The notes under the pieces: model-generated | The model's input: only the letters and a program-made list of their open reading frames with translations | Databases searched by the model: none | What the model was told of the DNA's origin: nothing | NCBI GenBank assembly: GCA_036226585.1 | Contig: CP108997.1 | Span: 1,922,001 to 1,986,000, forward strand | DNA length: 64,000 nucleotides | Origin: Streptomyces sp. NBC_00708 | GTDB lineage: Bacteria > Actinomycetota > Actinomycetes > Streptomycetales > Streptomycetaceae | Direction of reading: 5' to 3' | Shown: one piece after another, positions 15,713 to 23,921 of the stretch | Layout of the letters: the number at the start of each line of letters is the position of its first letter | Position numbering within the stretch: position 1 is the first letter of the stretch | Position numbers and translations under genes: made by a program

Positions 15713-16577
15713 GGCCGCACGCGCCCTGAAGGACTTCACCGCCGCGTACAACGCCGCCGACAAGGCGTACGACCCGGCGCTGGACGCGGACGTGGTGACG
15801 GGCTCGCTCGGTGCCATCAACCAGGCGGGGCTCAGGGCCCGGCACCGGATCGAGCCCACCGGCAACGCGCGGCACCAGCCGCTGGAGCTGACCGACGCCC
15901 GCTTCCTCATCCCCGGGCAGGCCGGCTGGCCGCGCTGGTTCGTCGCCGACACGGACTCCAACCGGGACGAGGACCGGGGCAAGCAGGACACCCGCTGGCT
16001 GCTGGCCTTCGTCAAGTCCGGCCCCGACGCGGGCTGGAAGGCCGCCTATCTGTCGGTCGTCGCGCCCGGCCAGGTGCCCGCCCTCGCGAAGGGCGGCGAC
16101 GGCCGGGCCGAACCGGTCGCGGCGGACGGCCCCGGCCTGGCGGTGGCCCCGAAGGACCTCGGTACGCGGTACACGCAGTACCTCCAGAAGGGCGCGCCGG
16201 ACGTGTTCGCGCCCGGGGCGGCCACCTCGCAGTGGCGCGACGCGCGGCTGAACACCCGGCGCGCCGGGTTCTCGTACCAGTACGTCGACCAGCCGCTGGA
16301 CGGCGGCGCGTACGCCCCGCTCGGGCTGGCCACCGAGGACGGCGGGGCACTGGTCTTCTTCAGCAGCAGGCACTACGAGCGGCAGACCGCCGCCGAGGGG
16401 CTGCGCCCGACGGTCGACCCCGATGTGGAGGCGCTGCTGACCGGCGAGGTCAGGAGCACGCTGACCAAGGAGCGGGTCTCCAGTCAGCTGGTGTACGTGC
16501 CGAAGAAGGGCGCCGGCGCGGACCGGGTGACCGTGCTCAACCGGCTGCCCGGTCTGACCTCGGCGAAGGGCTCGTAG
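15585..16577 (+). CDS. Lipoprotein of unknown function in the efe operon
   Basis: A 330-aa exported protein. Its signal peptide MRSLKPVRPVTALAVATVLG ends in the lipobox LTASGC (C26). I do not recognise the mature domain: it is soluble, alternates strands and helices, and has a weakly repeated pattern of ARFLIPGQAGWPRWF and GGALVFFSSRHYERQ that suggests two similar halves. The start codon must be the ATG at 15585 because the signal peptide begins there, so the gene overlaps efeU by 128 nt in the +1 frame. A GGAAAG lies upstream of it. The overlap suggests coupled expression with iron uptake. Confidence 0.85.
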   Translation: MRSLKPVRPVTALAVATVLGLTASGCVTVHGERAVVPAATKSEAARALKDFTAAYNAADKAYDPALDADVVTGSLGAINQAGLRARHRIEPTGNARHQPLELTDARFLIPGQAGWPRWFVADTDSNRDEDRGKQDTRWLLAFVKSGPDAGWKAAYLSVVAPGQVPALAKGGDGRAEPVAADGPGLAVAPKDLGTRYTQYLQKGAPDVFAPGAATSQWRDARLNTRRAGFSYQYVDQPLDGGAYAPLGLATEDGGALVFFSSRHYERQTAAEGLRPTVDPDVEALLTGEVRSTLTKERVSSQLVYVPKKGAGADRVTVLNRLPGLTSAKGS

Positions 16578-16603
16578 GGCGTATCCCGGACGTCCCGGTC
16601 CCG

Positions 16604-17350
16604 TCAGCGGCGCAGCGGCCAGGCCACCGAGTCGTGGTCGACGTCGCTCTGCCCGGCGGAGCCCACGAACCGGGCGCAGGCGTCCGTCAGCGTCTCCAGG
16701 AGCGTCAGCGGATCCGGCAGCGGCTGCTCGGGCCCGCGCAGCCAGGCGACGTCCAGCTCACCGGGCAGCTGGGCCGGCGGCAGCAGCACATAGCTGCCCC
16801 GGCAGTGCCAGCGCAGGCCCGGGTGCTCGTCCATCGTCTCGGGGTGACAGTCCAGCTCGCACGGCCACCACTCGTCCTCGTCCTCGGGTGTGCCGCGCGT
16901 CGCGGTGAAGAACAGCATCCGGTCGTCGCCGGAGCGGGCCACGGGTCCGACCTCGACCCCGGCGGCCAGCAGCCGCTCCAGGGCCTGCTCGCCCGCGGCC
17001 AGCGGGACGTCGAGCACGTCGTGGATCATGCCGGTGGCGGTGATGAAGTTGGCCTGCGGCTGGGAGCGGGCCCAGCGCTCGATCTGGGCGCGGTCGGTGG
17101 TGGACTGCGTCTGCCAGGCGAAGGAGACCGGGTGGCGGGCCGGGGTGGGACAGCCGATGCGTTCGCACGAACATCGGTAGCCGACCGGGTGGGCGGCGGG
17201 CGCGATCGGCATTCCGGCCTCGGCGACAGCCAGGAGCAGCGCCTCCCGTGCGGTGTCGTCGACCTCGCGCTGCTGCGTTTTGGGTCGTCGCCGCAGCCAC
17301 TGGGAAAACTTGCTCTCTGAGCCGCGATTACGGCCGAAATCGGCGCCCAT
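16604..17350 (-). CDS. Stand-alone prim-pol (bifunctional DNA primase/polymerase N-terminal domain)
   Basis: A 248-aa soluble protein. The segment GYRCSCERIGCPTPARHPVSFAW, a run of four cysteines, followed by QIERWARSQPQANFITATG, is typical of the Streptomyces branch of the prim-pol (AEP) domain family. Catalytic-type acidic residues are less obvious than in plasmid enzymes (GMIHDVLDVPLAAG is the likely motif I region). No helicase domain is attached, and no phage or plasmid gene flanks it, so this is a chromosomal stand-alone form with an unknown role. The start has AAGGGG upstream. It is convergent with the efe operon. Confidence 0.8.
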   Translation of the reverse strand: MGADFGRNRGSESKFSQWLRRRPKTQQREVDDTAREALLLAVAEAGMPIAPAAHPVGYRCSCERIGCPTPARHPVSFAWQTQSTTDRAQIERWARSQPQANFITATGMIHDVLDVPLAAGEQALERLLAAGVEVGPVARSGDDRMLFFTATRGTPEDEDEWWPCELDCHPETMDEHPGLRWHCRGSYVLLPPAQLPGELDVAWLRGPEQPLPDPLTLLETLTDACARFVGSAGQSDVDHDSVAWPLRR

Positions 17351-17667
17351 CTATCCCCTTGCCTTTGCGTTGCCCCTGCCCATGGTCCCACCATCCTGCG
17401 CCTCGGGTGGCCAGAGTCCGGAAGCGGGGTGGGACGGCCGGTGCCGCGCGGGGGGCACTATCACACGCTTTGTCATGAAAGAGCACGTCCGGTGACGGGT
17501 CCCGGCCGGGCCGCGCGGAGTGCCGCGGGCCCGTGCTCGCGCGAACCACCCGTTCGGACCACAGCGCCGGGGACCCGGACGGCGCACCATGGGCTCACGC
17601 ACACACCCGTGCGACGCACCGGCCGCAGCGGCCACCAGCCGCCGCGACGATTCGTGAGGAGCCTTCT
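17351..17667. other. Divergent intergenic region (317 bp)
   Basis: This gap separates the divergent prim-pol and dimethylargininase genes and must hold both promoters. Short frames here are not credible as genes. No palindrome, repeat or RNA gene stands out by eye. Confidence 0.5.
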
Positions 17668-18498
17668 TTGCCTCGTGAAGCCACACCCCGGCACTACCTG
17701 ATGTGTGCCCCTGCCCACTTCAAGGTGACGTATTCCATCAATCCCTGGATGGATCCCAGCAAGCCGGTCGATCTGCCGCTGGCGCAGACCCAGTGGGAGG
17801 ACCTGCGCGACCGCTACCGCGCCCTCGGCCACACCGTCGACCTGCTGGAGCCGCACCCCGGCCTGCCGGACATGGTCTTCGCGGCCAACGGGGCCACGGT
17901 GATCGACGGCCGGGTGCTGGGCGCCCGCTTCGCGTACCAGGAACGGTTCGAGGAGGCGGCCGCCCACCGGGACTGGTTCCTCGGCCACGGCTTCACCGAG
18001 GTGCGTGAGCCGGATCACGTCAACGAGGGCGAGGGCGACTTCGCGGTGACCGCCTCCTATGTGCTGGCGGGCCGGGGCTTCCGGTCGTCGCCGCTCTCGC
18101 ACGCGGAGGCGCAGGAGTTCTTCGGGCGTCCGGTGATCGGCCTCGACCTGGTCGACCCGCGCTACTACCACCTCGATACGGCCCTGAGCGTGCTCGACGA
18201 CGCGGCCGACGAGGTCATGTACTACCCGCCGGCCTTCTCGCCGGGCAGCCGGGCGGTGCTGGAACGGCTCTTCCCGGACGCGCTGATCGCCGAGGAGCCG
18301 GACGCCGCGGCGCTCGGTCTGAACGCGGTGAGCGACGGGCTGCACGTGCTGCTGCCGCAGGCGGCGACGGGCCTGTTCGACCCGTTGCGGGCGCGCGGCT
18401 TCGAGCCGGTGCCGATGGACCTGAGCGAGCTGCTGAAGGGCGGCGGCAGCGTGAAGTGCTGTACGCAGGAGCTGCGCGGCCCGGAGGTCCGCGGCTAG
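17668..18498 (+). CDS. ddaH: Dimethylarginine dimethylaminohydrolase / arginine deiminase-like
   Basis: A 276-aa member of the guanidino-group modifying (pentein) superfamily. Visible catalytic elements are the acidic FAANGATVIDG strand, the histidine in YYHLDTALSVLD (about residue 167) and the nucleophile cysteine in GGSVKCCTQELRG near the C-terminus. The family converts methylated arginine to citrulline and dimethylamine; Streptomyces members are usually annotated this way. The start is TTG at 17668, with GAGGAG at ideal spacing; the frame opens further upstream but without a start signal. Its stop overlaps that of the convergent Rsm22-like gene by 4 nt. Confidence 0.87.
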   Translation: MPREATPRHYLMCAPAHFKVTYSINPWMDPSKPVDLPLAQTQWEDLRDRYRALGHTVDLLEPHPGLPDMVFAANGATVIDGRVLGARFAYQERFEEAAAHRDWFLGHGFTEVREPDHVNEGEGDFAVTASYVLAGRGFRSSPLSHAEAQEFFGRPVIGLDLVDPRYYHLDTALSVLDDAADEVMYYPPAFSPGSRAVLERLFPDALIAEEPDAAALGLNAVSDGLHVLLPQAATGLFDPLRARGFEPVPMDLSELLKGGGSVKCCTQELRGPEVRG

Positions 18499-19493
18499 GC
18501 GGCGTCCTGCGGGGGCGGCCAGGCGTCGCCCCAGTCGGTGTCCCGGGCGGCGCGGTACAGGGCGCCGTGCCGCTTGGTGACCGTGTCCCGCCGCAGGCCC
18601 TCGTCGCGGGTGCAGAGGTCGAGGAGCACCTGTCCCTTGCGGATCTGGGGCCTGCGGACGACCCGGGCCGCCACCGGGAGCGGCGTGAACCGGGTGGCGA
18701 CGACGTAGCTGAACTTCTCGTCCTCGTACGCCAGTGAGCCGCCCTTGACCTGCCGGTGCAGCGACGAGCGGCTGACCCGGGCCGAGAAGTGGCACCAGTC
18801 GGTGCCCGGCTCGATGGGGCAGGCGTCGCTGTGCGGGCAGGGCGCGGCGACGGTGAACCCGGCGGCGACGAGCCGGTCGCGGGCCTCGATGATGCGGGCG
18901 TAGCCGCCCGGGGTACCGGCCTCGACGACCACGACGGCCTGTCCGGCCGCGGCGGCGGCGTCGATGAGCGCGGTGCGGGCGGGGACGGTCAGCTCGTTGA
19001 GCACGTAGGAGACCGTGACCAGGTCCGCGGGGGCGAGGGCGAGGTCGGTGCCGATGCGGGCCCGCTGCCAGTCGGCGGCGCGCAGGGCGGGCAGGCCGGA
19101 GGCGGCGGCCAGTTCGCGGCCGAGGGCGAGCGCGGGTTCGGCCCAGTCCAGGACGGTGGTGCGGTGGCCCTCCCACTCCCCCGCGACGGCCCAGCTCGCC
19201 GCCCCGGTGCCGCCGCCGGCATCGGTGTGCGTGGCGGGTGCCCAGTCGGGGGCGGCCTCGCGCAGGGCGTCGAGGGCGGACCGTACCGCCTCGAAGGTGG
19301 CGGGCATCCGGTACGCGGCGTACGCGGCCACGTCCGAGCGGTCGCGGAGCACCGGGGCGTCGGTGGGAATCGTGCCACGGTAGTGGGCGATGAGCCGGTC
19401 GACGGCCTGGCCCGCCTGCTTGGGCGGCAGCCCGTCCAGGAGTCCGGCCAGGGCCGCGCGCAGGGCGTCCGCGGTGGGGAGGGTGGCGTTCAC
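18495..19493 (-). CDS. Rsm22/METTL17-like methyltransferase
   Basis: A 332-aa protein of the Rsm22 family, relatives of which act on the mitochondrial small ribosomal subunit. The methyltransferase core shows a degenerate SAM loop (DAGGGTGAASWA), DWAEPALALG and LVTVSYVLNEL. A cysteine cluster near residues 220-237 (CPHSDACPIEPGTDWCHF), matches the Cys motif by which Rsm22/METTL17 proteins bind an iron-sulfur cluster. The start is GTG at 19493. In bacteria the role is presumed to be in ribosome assembly. It is convergent with ddaH, overlapping by 4 nt. Confidence 0.85.
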   Translation of the reverse strand: MNATLPTADALRAALAGLLDGLPPKQAGQAVDRLIAHYRGTIPTDAPVLRDRSDVAAYAAYRMPATFEAVRSALDALREAAPDWAPATHTDAGGGTGAASWAVAGEWEGHRTTVLDWAEPALALGRELAAASGLPALRAADWQRARIGTDLALAPADLVTVSYVLNELTVPARTALIDAAAAAGQAVVVVEAGTPGGYARIIEARDRLVAAGFTVAAPCPHSDACPIEPGTDWCHFSARVSRSSLHRQVKGGSLAYEDEKFSYVVATRFTPLPVAARVVRRPQIRKGQVLLDLCTRDEGLRRDTVTKRHGALYRAARDTDWGDAWPPPQDAA

Positions 19494-19523
19494 CGAGGAA
19501 TTGTAGGCGGGCCGGGGCCGCCC

Positions 19524-20825
19524 TCAGATCGCGGAGGGGCGCTGCCAGGGACGGCAGAGGCCGAGGAAGCACACCAGGGCGCCGGCCGCGCAGACCAGCT
19601 GGACGACGGCCATGGGCACCGCGGTCTCCTCGCCGGCGATGCCGACGAGCGGGGAGGCGATGGCGCCGATGAGGAACTGGGAGGTGCCGAGCAGCGCGGA
19701 GGCCGATCCGGCGGCGTGCTTCGTACGCATCAGCGCCTGCGCGTTGGTGTTGGGCATCGCGAGGCCCATCGCCGACATCAGCACGAAGAGCCCGGCGGCC
19801 ACCGGCACGAGACCGACGTCGCCGAAGACCCCGGAGGTCATCAGGAGCAGCGCGGTCGCGGCGGCCACGATGACGACGAGGCCGAAGGTGAGGGCCTTGT
19901 CGAGGCTGATCCGGCCGACGAGCAGCTTGCCGTTGATCTGGCCGACGGTGATCAGGCCGATGGAGTTGATGCCGAACAGCAGGCTGAAGGTCTGCGGGGA
20001 CGCCCCGTAGATCTCCTGGATGACGAAGGGCGAGGCGCTCACGTACGCGAAGAGGGCGGCGAAGGCGAGGCTGCCCGCGATCATGTAGCCGGTGAAGACC
20101 CGGTCGGCGAGCAGGCCGCGCATGGTGCGCAGCGCGTCGCGGACGCCGCCGGTGTGGCGTTCGGAGGGCGGCAGGGTCTCGCCGAGCCACTTCCAGACGA
20201 CGAAGGTGAGCAGCAGCCCGACGACGGTGAGGACGGCGAAGATGCCGCGCCAGTCGGTGAGGCGCAGGACCTGTCCGCCGATGACCGGCGCGATGACGGG
20301 GGCGACGCCGGAGATCAGCATCAGCGTCGAGAAGAACCGGGCCATCGCGACGCCGTCGTACATGTCGCGCACCACGGCGCGGGCGATGACGATGCCGGCC
20401 GCGCCCGCGAGGCCCTGGATCAGGCGGAAGGCGATCAGGAGCCCGGCGGACGGGGCGAAGATGCAGAGCGCGGTGGCCAGGACGTAGACGGCCATGCCGA
20501 GGAGCAGCGGGCGGCGCCTCCCCCAGCGGTCGCTCATCGGTCCGACGACGACCTGGCCGAGCGCCATGCCGGTGAGGCAGGCGGTCAGGGTGAGCTGGAC
20601 CGTGGCGGCGGGGGCGTGCAGCGCGTCCGTGACGGCCGGAAGGGCCGGGAGGTACATGTCCATCGACAGCGGCGGGAGCGCCGTGAGGCCGCCGAGGACG
20701 AGGGTGACGAGGAGGCCGGTGCGCCGGGCGGCGGCGGTAGTGGCCTTGCCGGGAAGGGGTGCCCCTTGCGGGGTGGTGTCGGTGGTGCGTATCTGCTGGG
20801 CCCGGCTGACGCCGCTCTCCGGCAT
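19524..20825 (-). CDS. MFS drug exporter, Bcr/CflA family
   Basis: A 433-aa transporter with 12 predicted helices. It shows the Bcr/CflA signatures PLSMDMYLPALP in the first loop, GPMSDRWGRRRPLL (motif A) and GAAGIVIARAVVRDMY (motif C region of drug:H+ antiporters). It probably exports a small toxic compound such as an antibiotic. Three nearby in-frame ATGs are possible; the one at 20825 has GGAG six bases upstream. It is divergent from the Gfo/Idh/MocA oxidoreductase with a 78-bp shared promoter gap. Confidence 0.9.
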   Translation of the reverse strand: MPESGVSRAQQIRTTDTTPQGAPLPGKATTAAARRTGLLVTLVLGGLTALPPLSMDMYLPALPAVTDALHAPAATVQLTLTACLTGMALGQVVVGPMSDRWGRRRPLLLGMAVYVLATALCIFAPSAGLLIAFRLIQGLAGAAGIVIARAVVRDMYDGVAMARFFSTLMLISGVAPVIAPVIGGQVLRLTDWRGIFAVLTVVGLLLTFVVWKWLGETLPPSERHTGGVRDALRTMRGLLADRVFTGYMIAGSLAFAALFAYVSASPFVIQEIYGASPQTFSLLFGINSIGLITVGQINGKLLVGRISLDKALTFGLVVIVAAATALLLMTSGVFGDVGLVPVAAGLFVLMSAMGLAMPNTNAQALMRTKHAAGSASALLGTSQFLIGAIASPLVGIAGEETAVPMAVVQLVCAAGALVCFLGLCRPWQRPSAI

Positions 20826-20903
20826 TCTCATCTCCATAGTTGTTGAATCCGGCTCTATGCTCTCAGCTCGGCGGGGATGGTCGACACCTTTTTGGGAGCG
20901 TGC

Positions 20904-21902
20904 ATGAGCAGGACTGTCCGTTGGGGCGTGCTGGCTACCGGCGGGATCGCGGCGACGTTCACCGCCGATCTGCTGGCCATGCCCGATGCGGAGGTGGTGG
21001 CCGTGGCGTCCCGCACGGACGCCTCGGCACGGGCGTTCGCGGAGCGGTTCGGGATACCGAGGGCGTACGGCGACTGGGCGGGCCTGGTCGCGGACGACGA
21101 GGTCGACGTGGTGTACGTGGCCACGCCGCACTCCGCGCACCGGGAGGCCGCCGCGCTCGCGCTGGAGGCCGGGAAGCACGTGCTGTGCGAGAAGGCGTTC
21201 ACGCTCAACGAGCGCGAGGCGCGGGAGCTGGTGAAGCTCGCCCGGGACCGCGGGGTCTTCCTGATGGAAGCGATGTGGACGTACTGCAACCCCGTGATCC
21301 GCCGCCTGACGGAGCTGGTGCGGGACGGGGCGATCGGTGAGATCCGCACCGTGCAGGCCGACTTCGGCTTCGCGGGCGACCTGGGTCCCGGCCACCGGCT
21401 GCGCGATCCCGCGCTGGGCGGCGGGGCGCTGCTGGACCTGGGCGTGTACCCGGTGTCGTTCGCGCATCTGCTGCTGGGCGAGCCGGACCGGGTGCAGGCG
21501 GACGCCCTGCTGTCGCCGGAGGGCGTCGACCTGAACACCGGGATGCTGCTGGGCTGGGACTCGGGCGCCAACGCGCTGCTGTCCTGCTCGATCGTCGGGC
21601 ACCACCCGACGGCCGCCACGGTGATCGGGACGGGCGGACGGATCGACATCCCGCACAGCTTCTTCCACCCGGAGGGCTTCGTGCTGCGCCGGGCGGGCGC
21701 CGAGCCGGAGGAGATCACCTCGGGCCCGGGTCCGCAGGGCCTGTCGGGGATGCGGTACGAGGCGGCCGAGGTGATGCGGGCGCTGCGGGCGGGCGAGACG
21801 GAGTCCCCGCTGGTGCCGCTGGACGGCTCGCTCGCGGTGATGCGGACGCTCGACGCGGTACGTGACCGCATCGGCGTCCGCTACCCGGTGGACGCGCTCT
21901 AG
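20904..21902 (+). CDS. Gfo/Idh/MocA-family oxidoreductase
   Basis: A 332-aa NAD(P)-dependent dehydrogenase. The Rossmann site GVLATGGIAATFTADLL is at residues 8-24, followed by VASRTDASARAFAERFG, the family motif CEKAFTLNEREA (the catalytic Lys of the EKP-like motif) and the C-terminal GGGALLDLGVYPVSFA. Substrates of the family are sugars, inositols or trans-dihydrodiols; the closest pattern is the dimeric dihydrodiol dehydrogenase group. The ATG at 20904 has GGGAG upstream. Divergent from the MFS exporter; a strong hairpin follows. Confidence 0.9.
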   Translation: MSRTVRWGVLATGGIAATFTADLLAMPDAEVVAVASRTDASARAFAERFGIPRAYGDWAGLVADDEVDVVYVATPHSAHREAAALALEAGKHVLCEKAFTLNEREARELVKLARDRGVFLMEAMWTYCNPVIRRLTELVRDGAIGEIRTVQADFGFAGDLGPGHRLRDPALGGGALLDLGVYPVSFAHLLLGEPDRVQADALLSPEGVDLNTGMLLGWDSGANALLSCSIVGHHPTAATVIGTGGRIDIPHSFFHPEGFVLRRAGAEPEEITSGPGPQGLSGMRYEAAEVMRALRAGETESPLVPLDGSLAVMRTLDAVRDRIGVRYPVDAL

Positions 21903-21904
21903 GT

Positions 21905-21932
21905 CCTGTCCGGCGGATCTTCGCCGGACAGG
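21905..21932. terminator. Bidirectional terminator between convergent genes
   Basis: A perfect 11-bp stem, CCTGTCCGGCG/CGCCGGACAGG, with a 6-nt loop fills the 32-bp gap between the oxidoreductase stop and the phoD stop codon. Confidence 0.9.
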
Positions 21933-21934
21933 CC

Positions 21935-23563
21935 CTAGGCGGGCTTGAGGCCCGGGTCGCCGGCCTCGGTGACGAACGAACCGGCGGTGGTGACGGGGGC
22001 GCCCGGCGTGGTGACGGCGGAGACCGTACGGAAGTCGGCGCGCGCCCGGCGCTCCTGGAGGGTGACGACGGCGTAGCCGCGGCGGCCGTTGTAGAACTTC
22101 AGGTGCGGGTTGGCCTGCGTGAGGTTGGCGTAGTTGGACGGCTTCTCGGAACCGTCCTTCCCGCTGGTGACGGACGTCGTGACGATCTCGGTGCCGACGG
22201 TGCGCGACGCCGGGTCGTCGAAGTCCCGCTTGATGTCGAAGCCGTAGCTGACGTGCACGTCGCCGGTGAGGACCATGAGGTTGTCCACTCCGGCGCGCTC
22301 GGCGCCCTGAAGGATGCGGTCGCGGGACGCGGTGTAGCCGTCCCAGGAGTCCATGGACAGCTTGAAGGCGTCGGTGGGCACGTCGCGGCGCTGGGCGAAG
22401 GTGACCTGCTGGGGCACGACGTTCCAGGTGGCGCGCGAGTGGCGCCAGCCGTCGATGAGCCAGCGCTCCTGGGTGGCGCCGGTCAGGGTGCGCCTCGGGT
22501 CCTCGGACTCGGGTCCGGGGGTCTGCCAGCCGTCGCCGTACGCCTGGTCGCTGCGGTACTGGCGGGTGTCGAGCACGTCGAACTGGGCGAGCCGGCCGAA
22601 GCTGAGGCGGCGGTAGAGCCGCATGTCGGGGCCGGTCGGCCGCTGGGGCGCGCGCAGTGGCTGGTTCTCCCAGTACGCGCGGTACGCGGCGGCCCGCCGG
22701 ATCAGGAACTCCTCGGGCGGCACGCTGTTCTCGGGGATGTCGCCCGCGTAGTTGTTCTCGGTCTCGTGGTCGTCCCAGGTGACGACGAAGGGGTGCGCGG
22801 CGTGGGCGGCGCGCAGGTCCGGGTCGGACTTGTAGAGGGCGTACCGCAGCCGGTAGTCCTCCAGCGTCGTGGTCTCCCGGTTGAACAGGGCGGGCAGGGT
22901 GCGGTCGGTGTAGTTGCGCGCACCGCCGGTCGCGGTGACGGCGTACTCGTACAGGTAGTCGCCGAGGTGGAAGACGACGTCCACGTCCTCCTGGGCGAGG
23001 TGCTTGTACGCGGTGAAGTAGCCGTCGTGGTACGCCTGGCAGGAGACGGCGGCAAGGGCCAGTTCCCGCTTGCGGGCGCCGGGCGCGGGCGCGGTACGGG
23101 TGCGGCCGGCCGGGCTGGTCCACTGCCCGGTGCGGAAGCGGTAGTAGAGGACGCGGTCCGGGGCGAGGCCCTGCACCTCGACGTGCACGCTGTGGTGGAA
23201 CTCCGGGTGGGCGTACGTGGTGCCGCGCCGCACGACCCGGGTGAAGCGCTCGTCGTGGGCCAGCTCCCAGCGGACCTCGACGCGGGCGTTCGGCAGGCCG
23301 CTGTCGGGTTCGAACGGGCGGGGCGCGAGCCGCGTCCAGAGAAGGACGGAGCCGGGCAGCGGGTCGCCCGAGGCGACGCCGAGCGTGAACGGGTCCTCGG
23401 CGATCTGCCGGCCCTGCATCTCGCGCGCACTGGCCGTCCCGGCGGCGGGCAGCCCGACCGAGAAGGCGAGCGCGGCGGCGGCTCCGGTGACCGTGAGGAA
23501 GCGGCGGCGGTCGGTGTGCCGGGCGGCGTCGCGCAGCTCCTGCTGTGGCGATGAGTGCGTCAT
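21935..23563 (-). CDS. phoD: Tat-secreted alkaline phosphatase D
   Basis: A 542-aa phosphodiesterase/alkaline phosphatase. A twin-arginine signal (DRRRFLTVTG, about residues 18-27) is followed by a hydrophobic core and a beta-sandwich. The metal centre motifs are HLGDYLYEY, TWDDHETENNYAGD and TGDVHVSYGF, as in Bacillus PhoD, which uses Fe and Ca. It releases phosphate from phosphodiesters such as teichoic acid outside the cell. The ATG at 23563 follows GGGAGG. In Streptomyces, phoD genes are commonly under PhoP control, but I saw no convincing PHO box of GTTCACC repeats here. Confidence 0.94.
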   Translation of the reverse strand: MTHSSPQQELRDAARHTDRRRFLTVTGAAAALAFSVGLPAAGTASAREMQGRQIAEDPFTLGVASGDPLPGSVLLWTRLAPRPFEPDSGLPNARVEVRWELAHDERFTRVVRRGTTYAHPEFHHSVHVEVQGLAPDRVLYYRFRTGQWTSPAGRTRTAPAPGARKRELALAAVSCQAYHDGYFTAYKHLAQEDVDVVFHLGDYLYEYAVTATGGARNYTDRTLPALFNRETTTLEDYRLRYALYKSDPDLRAAHAAHPFVVTWDDHETENNYAGDIPENSVPPEEFLIRRAAAYRAYWENQPLRAPQRPTGPDMRLYRRLSFGRLAQFDVLDTRQYRSDQAYGDGWQTPGPESEDPRRTLTGATQERWLIDGWRHSRATWNVVPQQVTFAQRRDVPTDAFKLSMDSWDGYTASRDRILQGAERAGVDNLMVLTGDVHVSYGFDIKRDFDDPASRTVGTEIVTTSVTSGKDGSEKPSNYANLTQANPHLKFYNGRRGYAVVTLQERRARADFRTVSAVTTPGAPVTTAGSFVTEAGDPGLKPA

Positions 23564-23921
23564 CTGTCCCTCCCCTGACTGGTGGTGTGGGGGAAGTCCA
23601 GCGGCCCGGCGCATCCGGAGGCTGTCGTGTTCGCGTCGCGCGGGCGTCGCCCGGATGAGAAGTGCGCCAGGATGGTGCCCCCGGGGGCAAACTCCGCGTT
23701 CGCGGCGAAACGATGATCATCGAGCGGGGGCGGCGGCAGCGCGGGAATCGCCGGACCGGGGCGCGGAATCACCCTCGCGCGACGGTTGCGGCGGCCCGGC
23801 GCGGGAACTCGCGTGCGCCGGCCCGCTCGTTCGAGTGGTTCATGGCCCGTACCAGCGGCTTTACCCGGTTCCGTGACCCACCGTGTGGTTCTACCGGAAG
23901 CATCCGCACGAGAGGTACGCC
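23564..23921. other. Divergent intergenic region (358 bp)
   Basis: This stretch must contain the promoters of phoD (minus) and the lectin-like gene (plus). No gene, RNA or clear operator is visible. The short frames here have no ribosome-binding site. Confidence 0.5.

Noticed and set aside
17473..20190. Minus-strand frame of 905 codons
   Set aside because: It runs antisense to ddaH and out of frame through the Rsm22-like and MFS genes. Composition is Arg/Pro/Ala-rich with no domain.
20826..23720. Upstream extension of the Bcr/CflA transporter frame to 1398 codons
   Set aside because: The extension crosses the oxidoreductase (antisense) and phoD (out of frame); the ATG at 20825 has a ribosome-binding site.
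23564..23760. PHO box upstream of phoD
   Set aside because: Direct repeats of GTTCACC with 11-nt spacing were looked for and not found.
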